A stretch of DNA of 64,000 nt from Colius striatus. Taxonomy: Eukaryota; Chordata; Aves; Coliiformes; Coliidae. Below, piece by piece: positions 1 through 11,881 of the stretch. The number at the start of each line of letters is the position of its first letter. Within the stretch, counting starts at the first letter, position 1. The notes under the pieces were generated by a model that was not told the DNA's origin, ran no database searches, and saw nothing but the letters and a program-made list of their open reading frames with translations. The DNA lies in contig NC_084763.1 of NCBI RefSeq assembly GCF_028858725.1, positions 57,435,152 to 57,499,151 of the forward strand. Direction: 5' to 3'. The translations under genes and the position numbers were made by a program.

Positions 1-3000
1 CCCTCCTTCTGAACAAAAACAACCCAAAAGCCCTGAGAACAAGCCCCACATCACCCAAGGCATGTGTTGGGAGCACCCAGGGTCCTCCTCAGCCCGTCAC
101 CTCACCTCCAACAGCACGGAAGCCTTTTTTCCACTTGCCCCCCCCTGATCACAGCAGTGTGTGTTTTGTTAAAGCAGCAGATGTCCCCACCCTCCACAGC
201 AGGAAAAGCACATTTGGTGCCTGACAAAAGCCCCATGCCCTCCTCTTCTGCTTCACAGCGTGCTGAGGGAGTGCTAACAAAGCCCCATTCTTTCCCAGGC
301 ACTCCCAACATGTTACAGCTCAGCAGCTTGCCTCCTTCCCCAGCTATATCATCTCAAGAAGCTTTACAAGTGAGGTACTACTGGAACTTACAGAGGGGTG
401 AGGGATCAGGACAAATCTGTTTCCACAGAGAGGACTCTCAAGGTGTTTCAGGAGACAAGAGATGCCTCAGTCACCTTTTGTTCAGAGAGGTTCTGGTGTT
501 GTGTTGACTTCCTTCCCTTGCTGGACTCTGGGGTCTTTTCAGGGAGGGATGTGCCCACAGCTCACTGTCTGCCTCAACACAATGGTTTTCACCACAGAGG
601 CAGGCAATGCAGCAGCCCTCAGAGCAGCAATCCCTGTACACAGCAAGGAACAATAGCAGGGAAGGATGCAGGCAGGGAGTGGAAAGGATGAGTGAGCAAT
701 GAGCTCACTGCCAGCCTCCTACCTGCTCTTCAAGTCAAAGAGATGGTGATCAGGACTTGGCACAATTACAGACCTTTTTCTTCTGGGCCAAAACTTGGAA
801 TGAAATCACGTTTTCCACATCCTGAGGAAGTGTTTACCCACGAGAGGCTGGATGGCACACAGGCACCTCAGGTCCTTGCAAAGCATTTGTGTAGGTGCTT
901 GAGCCCAAGAGAGCTTTGCAGCTCGTGACAGTGCCTGCCCTCTAGAGAGCAGGGAGGGGTTTGAGTATCCCAGTGCTGACCATTTCTCTGTTGAGCATGA
1001 AAGCTTAGGGCTCTCCAGTTCCTCTGTGGCATTGTGTGAAAGGCTCATGAGCTCTGCTCCGTGCCTGAGAACCCACCTTACATCTGAGGTCTTCTGGCAC
1101 AACCCACTGAGTGCATTTGGGTCTGGTCCTCAAGCTCAGCTTTGTGCCTTGTTTCTGTACAGTTTGGGTCAAGTGGCTTGTTTGAGTGTGTCCTTTGGAT
1201 TAATGTTTTGCCCCTGTTGTTCTTTTTACCTCCAGCCTGATAAAGCTGTGTTGACACAGAGGGCTGTAACAGTTTGGTTTGGGAAATCCCTTCTGCTTTT
1301 GCTTGTGTTTCCTCAGCACAATTCTGTCTCCAGTCGCTCAGCTGGTTTTCCTGAAGTACTCACGATTTGCACAAGTGTCCTGTTTGGTCCAAGGTCTCCA
1401 AACTGCTTCTCAACCTTAATCCCAACGAGCAGCAGAAGCCCCAGGTCCTGATGTTTGCATTTCTGCATTTCAGCTCTGAGACATCCCTTCTGGATGTGGA
1501 CAAGGCAAGTCATGATCCGCTCTGTTCTCTGTGTGCTCCTACTCATTTGCTGCTTTTCCTCTTCTCCCAACCCTAATCATCCTTCTTCCTTTAGATGCCT
1601 CCAACAGCAACCCAGGCAAGCCAGGTTTTTTCTTTACCTTCCTCTGAACAACCTGACATTCCTGCCTCCAACATGCTGTTTTCAATTGAGACCCCCCACA
1701 GCTTCCAGACCAGACCATTTCCATCATCTACCCAGTCCCCATTGCATGAGCAACTCAGCAGATTGTGCAGCAGCTACCAGGTTGCCACAGGTTGCACAAA
1801 TACTTGTTGCTTTGCTTTTTTAAAGCACTGGGTGAAAACAGAGTGATTTGCTGCTAACTTGAGCAACCACTGAGCCACCCCCTAGGGCTGGGACCACTCT
1901 GATTCCTCTGCATCCACAATGGGAACCTTCAGCACGCTGTAGACACCTTGATACCCAGCCTTGAAGACCAGGTTAGGTCTGGGTTGGTCTTTGCTGTGTG
2001 TCATTTTCCATATCCATCATCCAGATGGTACAAACAGTATTTCTTAAGATAAAGGGTATCAATAGTGCTCTGCTGTCCAGAACATTTCTGCAGTAGACAG
2101 GACAGTGGTGAGGACACAGATGTTTCAAGTGCATCTAAAGCTGTCTATGAGACATGCTTTTCATCTTCTAAACATAACACTGCAACTGCTTAAGACCTGC
2201 TTCTCATCTTCTAAATATAACACTGCAACTGCTTCCCCATCCTGCTTTGATTCAGGGGGGAAAGAACCCCAACAAACATACCCAAAGACACGTTTTGCAA
2301 ACAGATAGGTTTTAGTCCTCATCAACCTGAAGGCAGAGTCTCCTGGTTTGATCTTGGGAACTGGCTGGTTTCCAAACTTGAAGTAAAACAAACAAAGCAG
2401 AGAGTAGATCTGAGATATTTCAACTGTGCAAAAGAAACAACAAAGTGGGGGCACAGTGACAGATGCAGCTTCTCTCTTGGGAAATAAAAGGAGCCTATGT
2501 CTGGGGTTTTGTCAGAACTAAGCTGCTTCTACAAACAGGTCTTAGTAAACAAACACAGCAGTTTTCTACAGAGGTCTTTAGAAATGTTCCCTATCAGTCC
2601 CAGGTCTCACTCCCATTGTCTGACCAGATCATTAGTAATGAAATTGTTGCTGGCTATCTGCAGCCACAGACCTTAAACACAGAGCACGTGGTACCATTTC
2701 TAGCCAGGAGCTTAGGGGATGCTGCCAGCACTCATCTGCCTACAGACAGCAAGAAGAGGTGGTTCAGGCTTTACATTTCGCTTTCCTGCTTCACTTCACT
2801 TTCAAATCTCTGTTTCCTACATCTGAATGTGTTACTGTAGGGAATGTGGTTTAAAGCTAAGCCTAGCAAGGGATCAGAGGGACCAGCAAATATACTGACT
2901 GCCTTGAAGTCATTGGCACAACAAACTGCTATTCAGCCAACCTGATGCAATTACAAGCATTTACCCCTCTAGGAATACCAAAGTAGGCTTGATCAAGAAA

Positions 3001-3112
3001 GCTTAAGGAGAAGTTCAGCCTTGCTCCTCCTGCTTAGTGTTTTCAGCCATGAGAACAGGCACCTTCACCAAGTCTCACCCCAGTTTGTGCCTCGTGAGAA
3101 ACTGTCTCCTCA
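1..3112. other. Intergenic stretch, no gene recognised
   Basis: Short open frames only, with no family resemblance and no convincing splice context. The one structure seen is a 44-bp tandem duplication at 2151-2238. Confidence 0.6.
2151..2238. repeat. 44-bp tandem duplication
   Basis: Two adjacent copies, 2151-2194 and 2195-2238, differ at only a few bases; each contains CATAACACTGCAACTGCTT or its near match. Confidence 0.85.
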
Positions 3113-3325
3113 CATAGAATCAGCAAATGGTTTGGGCTGGAAAGGGTCATTCAGGATTATCTAATCAAGCCACCACTGATAGGGACACCTTACACAAAGC
3201 CCCATCCAACCTGACTTTGGACACTTTCAGTGATGAGGCATCTACAGCTTCCCTGGGCAACTTGTTCCAGTGTCTCAGCACCCTCATAATCTCCTGCAAA
3301 TACATCTTCCCCTAAACAAGCTGCC
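3113..3325 (-). mobile_element. CR1 LINE 3' fragment
   Basis: It starts with the antisense CR1 3' end (ATAGAATCAGCAAATGGTTT, then GGGCTGGAAAGGGTCATTC) and continues through the CR1 3' UTR motif CTTCCCTGGGCAACTTGTTC. The copy is old and diverged. Confidence 0.75.
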
Positions 3326-5527
3326 TTTTCCATCAAGAAGGTTTTGTTTGGGGTTTTTTTCAATCAAAGCCTATTTATAGTCCAAGTTCCTCTGCTGAAA
3401 CTAACCCCCAGGCAAACTCTTGAGTTCTGGAGCTAGTGATGCTGAGTCAGCTCTGTTGACCAACACATCATTCTGTTTAACAGGGCAGTACTAACCCAAT
3501 CTACAAGAACCAACCACTCTGGAAATTGCTGCTTTATGACTCACTCAGTTACAAGAAGACCCTTGAGTGTACCAGCTCTGACATGGGGTTACTGACGCAT
3601 GTCCCAGAGCAGCAGCAGACAACCTGCAGCCTCCCATTCCCACAGCATCACCCAGTGAAACCTCAGCTCCTGCTCACCCCTAGGTGCTGGCTGTTTGAAG
3701 ATGGGTGAATGATAAACTGCTTTTCCCCCAACCCTCCAATGAAAGGTATTTCTTCCTAGCATCAAGGCCAATATCACACAGCTTTATTTTCCTTGCAAAA
3801 AGCTGGTTTCATAAACAAACCAGGAATTTCATTTAGCCCTCAAGAAATCCTGAGAGTCTCAGATGTGCATCAGTGTCTAGGAGAAGAGGACTGAGTTGGT
3901 AGATGCAATGCAAACCTAAGGTGGCATCAGGTCCATAATATCACCTATAGCACCAGCCTGGTATTGCTGCTGTCTGCCACAGGACATCCAAGGCTTTAGT
4001 AAAGAACAGGGCAGTGATAGCACCTGAGACCTCCTTGCAGCTCTTATGCTTTAGCCAGCTAAAGATCTGACACAACACCCACCCCAGACAGCAGCAACAA
4101 AGCTGAAGTACCCAGCTTCACTCACCTAGGGCACTCTAGCACAGGGGTGGATGTCTCATCCAAGCACGTACTCGTTACCTCATGTGACTTGCAAGCCCAG
4201 AAGCACACTATTTGTTCATGCCACTGGGAAACTATGTGTGGAAACAGGAGCTCAAGTGTGCAATTATTCATATCTCATGCAAAAGATGTTTCACAAGCTT
4301 CTTGATAACCAAACTTGCCCCAGTTCTTTTCACTGAGGTAACACAACCCAGGAGGAGCGATTAGAAAACAAGGAACAAGCAACTGGAATGGGCACAGAAA
4401 GGCTTCTGAGCTGCCATTCAGCAGCAAACCAGTGTAGGAACCAAACACTTGTAGAAATTCTCCAGCTTCACATCAGGATGCACAAAAGAAGTCAGGTGAC
4501 AGTCATGTGTCTGTATTCTGTGTTGCTGTCCATGACAGACGGAGGTGACAATGAGGTAATACAAGGGAGAGATTGCAGCACAACACTGGCCAGGAGCAGG
4601 ACAGGCACAGAACAAGCAGAAGGAAGGAAGGCATGGAAAACATATTGACATGTACTTGACATTTACCTTTGCCACACTCATTTCTTTATGTAGGAAAGTC
4701 CCATCAAAACTTAGAGACTGATCCTTCCTACAAGCTCCAGTCTTGGTGTCTGCTAGACAGAGAGCTCAGATGCAAGCTAAATGTCACAGCATTGATCCCA
4801 CACAGGTTCTCAGCTCGAGGAGTCAGGAGCTAATCCCTGGAAGCATGCACAGTCTAAGTTCAGCCTTAGCTCAGCAGCCAGATTACCCAAATGCTATTGC
4901 CTCAGCTGTCTACACGACCTTCAGCAAGTCCACTCCAGCTCTGCTCTCTGTTAGGCAGCAGTTGGTCCTGGTCTCTGATGACATGTCTGTGTGGTGCCTG
5001 GCCAATGGCAGATCCAGTTCTTAAAACCAGCATTGCTAAAGGTCCAGCAGCAGCAGGGATTTGGAACAACTTGTAGAAGTTACAGGAGTGCAAGGTCATC
5101 CAAGGCATTGCCAAGACCTTGGACAGACAGTAGCTGTTGGCCTTCACCCAGTAGCACCTGATTCTCTTCAGAGTAAGGAAGAGCTAGAAAGGAGCAAAAC
5201 CAAACAGGAGCACGTTGGCCACCAGCCTGAGGGGCCAAACATTGATCCTGATCCAAGGACCAAGTACCACCTAAGAGCAACATGTCTCCTTGTGCCTGTT
5301 AGTCAAGCTGTACCAGTCCCTTAGCCTGTTGGACAAACTCCAGCTGCAACGAGGTGGTGCTGAAACTGTGCATCACGAGCTGCACCGACTGGTCCCATCC
5401 TGCCCCTGTCCTACACAGGCTGCCAAGGCAGGAGAACCAGATGGTCACTATTTCAAGGTGTGTCCTCCTCCATGTGAGTTGTGGCACTTGTTTCTACCCT
5501 GAGAGCAGAGGAGCGAGTCAGGATGCT
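3326..5527. other. Intergenic stretch, nothing recognised
   Basis: No exon, RNA gene or named repeat was recognised. The open frames are short. Confidence 0.5.
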
Positions 5528-5612
5528 CATAGAATGGTAGGGGTTGGAAGGGACCTTTAGAGATCATCCAGTCCAACCCCCCTGCAGAAGCAGGGTCACC
5601 TAGATCAGGTCA
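5528..5612 (-). mobile_element. CR1 LINE 3' end
   Basis: CATAGAATGGTAGGGGTTGG, the GGGACCTTTAGAGATCATCC block and the AGAAGCAGGGTCACCTAGAT block form the antisense terminal CR1 sequence. Divergence is low. Confidence 0.9.
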
Positions 5613-7025
5613 TCCATCTGGCCTCAGCTGCCATCCAAAGGGCAGGGGTGCTACCTGGCTCTCAGAACTCTGGGAAGCCCAAATGGTTTACAGACACTTT
5701 GGGAAGATACCACAAACCTCTGCAATCACCTCACATCGTGTCCAAAGACACAAGCTCACGTGGGACATGGTGTTACATGATTAATGTGCTTACTGCTCAG
5801 TGAAGCAGTTCTAAACCCCACTCCACAGAACAAAACAGACAGAAGCACCAGTCCTGAGAGCAGTGGCAGCTGACCAGCCCAAGACATCCTCTAAGGACTC
5901 TGCTTGAGGATACCTCCTCTGTAGCAACAAACACAGGAGCAAGGAAGCCTTGATTTAAATAAACCCACCCATGGTGCTCACTTCATTACAGGAATGAAAT
6001 ATGATTCATGATTCCAGACTATTTATTGCTCTGTGGGAGTTTATCTAACCAACAGCCTTGCTAAAGAGGAAAACTGGCTCTGGCAGTCAGTCCCAGTTCC
6101 ATAGGAGCTGCTGTACATGCAGAAAGCAAGAAGGCAGACAAAGGGAAACCAACTGTCCTGTGTTAACACCAAGCCATCATCTTTCAGCTCAGAACAGCTT
6201 CTCCCTCTATGCAAAGTTACCTGAAACCATGAGCCTTGGATGGATCACAGGACCACAGCATCTCAAGGGCTGGAAGGGACCTGGAAAGATCATCCAGAGG
6301 ATAAGCTTCCAGAAACCTGTGTAATCATATTGCTCTTCCATTTGTAGCACAAGGATTACAACCCTTCTGGCTCTGAAAACAATGTGAAGACCTGTGTGAG
6401 TTGGAGCAGAGAAGTGGTAACAGTGAGATAAGCAAACAGTGAATTGCACACAGAGTCTTTTGGGCTGCAGAACACCCCATCTAAGGACCGGCACAGAGGT
6501 CTACGGTGCATGACTGCAGCGGGACAGGGACTTTCACCAGGGCTCTTCCAAGCTCTCTGAGCAGGGTGGCACAAGCCCAGCTGCAACGTTGAGGCCTCCT
6601 TCCCAGCTCCTTGGCAAGCTGTCAGATGCATTCAGCTGGTGCATCAGAGCAATGCAATAGCCAGAGGCGCTTGGCACGTGGAGATATGAGAGAGGAGCAA
6701 AGGTGCCGAGGCGAGAGGCTCGCTGGAGGAGGATGGAGAGCACAAACCAACTGCATTTCAATTTCTGAAGGCATAAGACACTTCTTGTGCCCAAGACCAG
6801 TCTCTCTCCACCACCCAGGTGGGTTTAATGGGTCTGTTTGATTTGGGAGGGCTGGGAAGGGCGCTCCTCAAACACAGGCAGCACGGCAGATGGTGATGAG
6901 GGTCAGCCAGCACATGAGCAACTCTGAAGAGCAGAGCAAGTCTTGGCTCACTCCTCTCCCTATTTTCCTGTCCCTCCCTGTTTCCAAATCCCCCACTGAG
7001 GCAGCAGCATAGATGAGACAGCCCA
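5613..7025. other. Intergenic stretch with one CR1 remnant
   Basis: Apart from a CR1 3' end at about 6.24-6.32 kb, nothing was recognised. Confidence 0.5.
6238..6322 (-). mobile_element. CR1 LINE 3' end
   Basis: The antisense terminal block CTCAAGGGCTGGAAGGGACC is followed by AAAGATCATCCAGAG. It is a short 5'-truncated copy. Confidence 0.75.
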
Positions 7026-7152
7026 TCACAGAACCATGGAATGGTGGGGTTGGAAGGGACCTTTAGAGCTCATCCAGTCCAACCCCCTGCAGAAGCAGGT
7101 CAACCTAGATCAATTCTCACAGGAACACGTCCAGATGGGTCTTGAAGACCAT
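7026..7152 (-). mobile_element. CR1 LINE 3' fragment
   Basis: ATGGAATGGTGGGGTTGGAA, the CTCATCCAGTCCAACCCC block and GGAACACGTCCAGATGGGTC are the antisense CR1 3' UTR. It belongs to the same sequence group as the copies at 5.5 and 63.5 kb. Confidence 0.88.
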
Positions 7153-7264
7153 CAGCTGCTCACCTTTGCTTTAAGAGCAAACCAAGAGGAGATGACATTC
7201 TTCCTGTGGCCACAGGACATCGAAGGCCCTCTCCTTGCCTTTGAGCAGCCTTCCCAAGGCACCA

Positions 7265-7324
7265 TGCTGGCTGTGACCCACCTCTGCTGGCTGTGACCCA
7301 CCTCTGCTGGCTGTGACCCACCTC
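7265..7324. repeat. 20-bp minisatellite, three copies
   Basis: Three consecutive identical copies of CTGCTGGCTGTGACCCACCT lie just beyond a CR1 fragment. Confidence 0.9.
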
Positions 7325-8639
7325 TCCTTTCAGCTGCTAAATGGGGACAGCAAGGCTTTGTCCCACTGGGCTGGAAGCTACCTGCAACAGGGAGGCTACA
7401 GAACGAGTCCAACTGCCCAGAGATGTGGAGCCGGAGAAACAAAGGCACTTTGTCCCTCAGCATTGAGGTGAATTGCTCCATTATATCCCACACCCAAGCA
7501 CCAAGGAGGGATTTGGTGAGTATCTGCCTCGATGCAAGGAGGAAATGAGCACCATTCCTGCTTTATGCAGGCAGAGATGTCAGGATTGTGCTGAATCCAA
7601 AGCCTCTCCAAACCTGTCCTGCATCTCAAACATCCTTCCCTAGCCCTACAAAACAGCCAAGCAATAAACTTGGGTGAGAGGCGTTGTCTGAACATCCCCC
7701 CTTTATTCCAAAGCTGTAACCCCTGATCTCCATCATGCCACACACCAGAAAGCTGCTGCAAATCAGACCAACAGCAGTTTAGCAGCATCCCCCAGCAACC
7801 TAACACCAACCTGAGCAAAAAGTCTGTCTTACCATGGGTTGAGCTGTCAGCCAGGATATCCAGCCATGTGAGTGGCAGGAGGAGCTGGTGAGGAAAGCTG
7901 CCTGCTCTAACTTCTCAGCTGCTTTATTTACCCAGGCTAAGGAGGGGAAAACAAGCAAATAAATAAGTAAAAGTCAAGGAAGTGATGGTTCCTCTCCCAA
8001 GGTGCACTGCAAAACATTCTTGGTAGGCATGGAAACCCCTGGCAGGCTGCCATCCCTTAACCCAGTCTCCACATTACATTTCAGTGAGTAACTCCACACT
8101 TGAATGGCTTTTCAGAGGATTTAAAGGGGAAACGACAGCCCTGGATGGGTGCTGTGGCTGCCAGTCCCTGAGGGACAGCGTGAGGGCTGCTCCTGGGTTT
8201 GCCTTCAGCTCTGCACAAGGGTTTGTTGTGCAGGCAAGTTGTGGTTGAGCCAGCTGAAAGCAAACACAGGCTCCAGGATTGTCCTGCAAAGAAGATTTCC
8301 TAGCCATAGTCTGCAGGGACAGAGGGCAACCTTCATGTGCCCAAAGGGGAGCTGCAGAGTTAAGGGGAAAGTGTCTGACCAAGCTCTGGGGGTTAAACTG
8401 CAGCCAAAAAGGTATTTAAGAAGAACCACAACTCCCTTCTGCTGGCTTCCAGCTCTCCTCCTCTATCCTGGGGCTGCATCCTCTTTGCTCACGTTTGGGC
8501 TGAAGAGTGATGGGGAACTGAGAGCCTGATGGCCCTGGCAATCTGCAAACAGCCATGAGAGCAGGCAAGCACAAGGCATTGGGACTTTGGTGCTCTGGGA
8601 GAAGAGCAAGGAGAGAAGAGAGAGCCTGGAAGTGAGTGC
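7325..8639. other. Intergenic stretch, nothing recognised
   Basis: No exon or named repeat was recognised. Confidence 0.45.
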
Positions 8640-8985
8640 TGGAGGGTATGGGAGCTCCAGGAGTGGTTCAGGGGAGACCTTCTTGCTCTCTGCAAGGGGT
8701 TGGGCTGTCCTCACTAGGAACAAGCAATAGAACAAGAGGAAACAGCCTCAAGTGTCACCAGGGGAGGTTGAGGCTGGATGTGAGGAGGAATTTCTTTGCT
8801 GCCAGGGCTGTCAGGCATTGGAACAGCTCCCAGGGAGCTGCTGGAGTCACCCTGCAGGGGTTTCAGAGCCGGGTGGGTGCTGCACTGAGGGCAATGGGCT
8901 GGTGGGTGACAGGGCTGGGACAGAGGCTGCACTCCATGAGCTGAAAGGTCTCTTCCAGCTGAAATGATTCTGTGACACACAGATT
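8640..8985 (+). mobile_element. CR1 LINE 3' fragment
   Basis: Sense CR1 3' UTR blocks occur in order: GACCTTCTTGCTCTCTGCAA, GTTGAGGCTGGATGTGAGGA, GGAATTTCTTTGCTGCCAGG and the terminal GGTCTCTTCCAGCTGAAATG ATTCTGTG. Confidence 0.85.
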
Positions 8986-9269
8986 CTCTCTCACAGACCT
9001 TCCCAGAAGAGACACTGGTGTTAGAAACCTCTGTGAAGAAATCCCAGCTGTTTGGCAGACCTCAGTGACACCAGAATGAAGCAAAGAGATTCACTTCCCT
9101 GTCCTCACGTGCCTGGTGCCTCTCCAGGGAGAGCAGACCCTCTTCATCCATGTGCCCATCATTCCAGACGTAGGCAGGCAGCAAAGAAGCCCCAGAGTGA
9201 GAGAGAAGAAGAGGCAGGCAAGGAGCCACATCCCCTTTCAGTGGTTTGACCTCTGAGGCTCTGGAGCAA

Positions 9270-9532
9270 ACTCTCACACTTCAGGACAAGAGGAAGAGGG
9301 CTCAAGTTGTCCCAGGGGAGGCTGAGGCTGGAGCTGATGCAGAGCTGTTTCCCTGAGAGGGGTGTCAGCCCCTGTGCCAGGCTGCCCAGGGAGCTGGGGC
9401 AGTGCCCAGCCCTGGAGGGATCCCAAAGCCGTGGAGCTGAGGTGCTGTGGGTCAGTGCTGGGCTGGGCAGGGTGAGGTGAGGGGTTGGACTTGATCTTCA
9501 AGGTCTCTCCCAACCAAAATGATTCTTTGAAG
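9270..9532 (+). mobile_element. CR1 LINE 3' fragment
   Basis: Sense blocks: GGACAAGAGGAAGAGGGCTC, GGCTGAGGCTGGAGCTGATG, GGTTGGACTTGATCTTCAAG and CCAACCAAAATGATTCTTTG. It lies directly before the CpG/TGAC cluster at 9.57 kb. Confidence 0.82.
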
Positions 9533-9567
9533 ACTGCAACATTCTCCCAAGCAGCATCTCGGTGCTT

Positions 9568-9605
9568 TGACGTGGCAGCGCCGCAGTGACGGGCAGCGTG
9601 ACCCG
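9568..9605 (+). promoter_or_regulatory. CRE/ATF-like TGAC cluster with CpGs
   Basis: TGACGTGG (9568), TGACGGG (9587) and TGACCCG (9599) occur within 38 bases that also hold several CpGs in a CpG-poor background. The cluster lies directly after the end of a CR1 copy and about 55 bases before the TATA box. Confidence 0.3.
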
Positions 9606-9659
9606 TTGAGCAAGAGCCACATTTCATCTGTTTCCCAAGAGAATGCAAGGGACACAAGC

Positions 9660-9668
9660 TATAAATAG
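9660..9668 (+). promoter_or_regulatory. TATA box candidate
   Basis: TATAAATAG lies about 55-100 bases after a CpG-containing cluster of TGAC motifs and about 65 bases before a good splice donor. The arrangement resembles a TATA-driven promoter about 2.2 kb upstream of the TMIE ATG. Confidence 0.4.
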
Positions 9669-9689
9669 GAAGCTGACACATTTAAACAG

Positions 9690-9732
9690 TGCCTGGAGTT
9701 TCACTAAGAGGCTGGTGGTCATCCAGCAATGG
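9690..9732 (+). other. Candidate short first exon upstream of TMIE
   Basis: About 30 bases downstream of a TATA box, a short segment ends in CAATGG|GTGAGT, a strong splice donor. It contains an ATG at 9729-9731 in good context (G at -3, G at +4). Spliced to 11855, that ATG would open a 42-residue frame that overlaps the TMIE start in a different frame and stops at 11977-11979. The start at 9690 is only the expected distance from the TATA box. The segment could instead belong to another transcript or to none. Confidence 0.3.
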
Positions 9733-11119
9733 GTGAGTAGATAACAGTGTGGGCTGTGAGTAACCTTATCCGGTGAGGGGTCAGAGCTGGGAGGGCTGTG
9801 CATGGGCAGTGGCAGCTGTTTCCCCTCTCTCTGCAAAGCTCACTTCCTCACTGTTGCTAAATTCAGCAGCTTTGCAATGCTTCCCCCCTCCTCCCTTCTC
9901 TAGAACATATCCAGCTCAGGGGTCAGCTCACCAAAGCACAAGTAAATGCTTTGCACATGGACAGGAGATTCTGCTCTGAACCACCCCAGCTGTGTTCACA
10001 TAGTCTCAAGGAAAGAAGCTGCAACAAAGTGCTGAAAGGGCTGGAGCCTCCAGAAACCTGCTTTTTCTTTCCCTGGAAACTAAAAGAGACACTCTGCTCC
10101 ACTGACCCATAGATAGAACACGAAAAATCTGGAGGATGGAAAGAAAAAACCCCAAAGTAAAGCCCAGTCAGATTGGTTTGTGCTATTTTTGCATAGCTCT
10201 TGGCACAAAAGTGGTTGCTGAGCACACAGAGAGGAGAGAGCTCCCCATCAGCTGCAGGAAAATCACAGTCTGACTCGCTTAGTGCTTTAAAAAGAATAAA
10301 GCAAGCACAACTCTCAACGCTCAGAGCTCTTAAGAACCCAGGAGTAAAAGGATGGGAGCAGTGCTGAGCTCCCAGCTCGTGAGCAAGGCACTGCCAGCAA
10401 AGTGCACTCTGGAAACAGCAACCCAGTGGCACAGGGAGCTTGTACTGCTTCAGACCCAGGGCACAGCAAGTGCATTTCCACCAGCTCCTCCTCAGCAGAG
10501 AAGTACTGGTGCTTAGGCAACGTTTTCTGAAAGGAAGCAGTGCCCAAGCAGCAGGACAGGCAGCTCAGTTTGCTGTGGCTTTATGCCCTGGGGTTGCATC
10601 TGCTGGTTTAGCAATAAAACCAAAATGGGTGGCACAAACCAAATGGTTTGGCATGAACCAAATGGCTTGGCATGAACCAAAGCTCCCCATGGCTCAGCTC
10701 ATCACAGCATCTCTGCCCAGTGTGGATCCTCAGGAACCCAGCAAGGACTGTCCACACCCCCCTGCTATGGGGGCTGCAACTGAGGGAACTTTTACCCTAC
10801 AATGTTGGGGGTTTTACTGCAGTGAGACACAGAAACTCAACATCTTTGTCCAGCCTTTGTCCCTTGGGCAGTGCCAGCTGGGTTAAAACTACAGTAAAGT
10901 TTCAAAAGCCCAAGGGGAGGGAAGGTAGGGTGGAGTGAGGAGAGGGGCAAGCAAATTAGCACACCCAAAAAGCCACATTTCATTAAGAAACCAAGCTAAA
11001 ACCAGCTCTCTGAAGCACTATGTGGGATCTCAGAGCTCCAGAGTGGATTTTCATCGTGGGCAGCAGGACCAAGCTGCACAAGTCTGGAGGCAGATGCTTC
11101 ATTCCCTACCTCAGTGCTG
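9733..11119. other. Stretch upstream of TMIE, mostly featureless
   Basis: It holds an imperfect 19-bp repeat at 10.61-10.68 kb. A 169-codon open frame on the minus strand (9923-10432) has no family resemblance. If the candidate first exon is real, this is intron. Confidence 0.45.
10612..10682. repeat. Imperfect 19-bp tandem repeat, nearly four copies
   Basis: Units resembling GGCATGAACCAAATGGCTT repeat from 10612; the two central copies are the best preserved. Confidence 0.75.
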
Positions 11120-11370
11120 CCACCGCCTGCTGAGACCTCCCAACACGGCGTCCTGCATTCCCTTGCCACTGCACCTCATCCCTCAGCTCAATTGCTGAGC
11201 ACACAGCTCCTCATCCTCTCGTGTGGGACCACAGCAAGTGGGAGCCCAGTAACTCTGCAGCCACGGTGCAAATGCAGCAGGGAACTGAAGGGCGTCTCCT
11301 CCCCGGGGACAGAGATGACGGTCCTGCGGTTTTAGCTCCTCCAACCCGCTGTGCACGTGCTCTTCCATCA
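11120..11370. promoter_or_regulatory. Short CpG-containing patch with an E-box, upstream of TMIE
   Basis: About ten CpGs lie in 250 bases, including a CACGTG E-box at 11354-11359, 0.5-0.75 kb before the TMIE ATG. The surrounding DNA has few CpGs. The patch is too weak to call a full CpG island, but it is a candidate promoter or enhancer. Confidence 0.3.
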
Positions 11371-11628
11371 GCTCCCTTCAGAGACCAAGTCCAGGTGAAG
11401 TCACAGACTGTGGGAAAGATGCTTTTGAAATCCCCAGATGTCAGATCCTCCTGTGTAGCAGCCCTGGGCTCTGCTGTAGCAGGGTAACCACCGTGCTGCT
11501 GTGCTGAGGCATCAGCTTGGCTTGCAGCCCTTTTTTCATTAGGGGAAGAGAATTCTCTCAACAGGCCAGGAGAAAAACAAGGGCAAGAGAGCTGGAATCA
11601 CTCAGGGAGCTCTGAGCACTCCTTTGCT

Positions 11629-11650
11629 CCCCTCCCTCCCTCCCTCCCTT
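11629..11650. repeat. CCCT simple repeat
   Basis: A short run of CCCT units about 230 bases before the TMIE ATG. Confidence 0.7.
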
Positions 11651-11703
11651 CACAAAGCCCAGCGTGAGGAGCAGCAGAGCACTGGGTAAGCGACACCGGT
11701 CTG

Positions 11704-11713
11704 ATTAATTAAT
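11704..11713. promoter_or_regulatory. Palindromic homeodomain/POU4-like site
   Basis: ATTAATTAAT is a perfect 10-base palindrome, 169 bases before the TMIE ATG. It resembles the AT-rich core bound by POU4 (Brn3) and other homeodomain factors. POU4F3 is a hair-cell regulator, so the position is suggestive, but such sites are common by chance. Confidence 0.3.
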
Positions 11714-11854
11714 GACTCCCCGGCATCAGCTCTGTGGCTGCTGGCTTAGAAAGGAACCAAGGGGCCAGGACAGCATGAGACTGCTTCTGGTAAATGCTGA
11801 AGGTTGCTGAGAGCTGCCTGGGTGATTCCTCACCTCCCTTGCTTTGGGCTGCAG

Positions 11855-11881
11855 AGCAGAAGTCAGAGATACACTGGGAAG
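11855..11881 (+). other. TMIE: Candidate 5' UTR part of TMIE exon 1, after an upstream acceptor
   Basis: A pyrimidine-rich stretch (CCTCACCTCCCTTGC) followed by GGGCTGCAG ends at 11854, a good acceptor 27 bases before the ATG. It would let an upstream noncoding exon splice in. Without it, the 5' UTR would simply extend further left. Confidence 0.4.

Noticed and set aside
9923..10432. 169-codon minus-strand open frame
   Set aside because: The composition is rich in Ser, Cys and Phe, with no family resemblance and no splice or promoter context. The length is within chance for 64 kb of this base composition.
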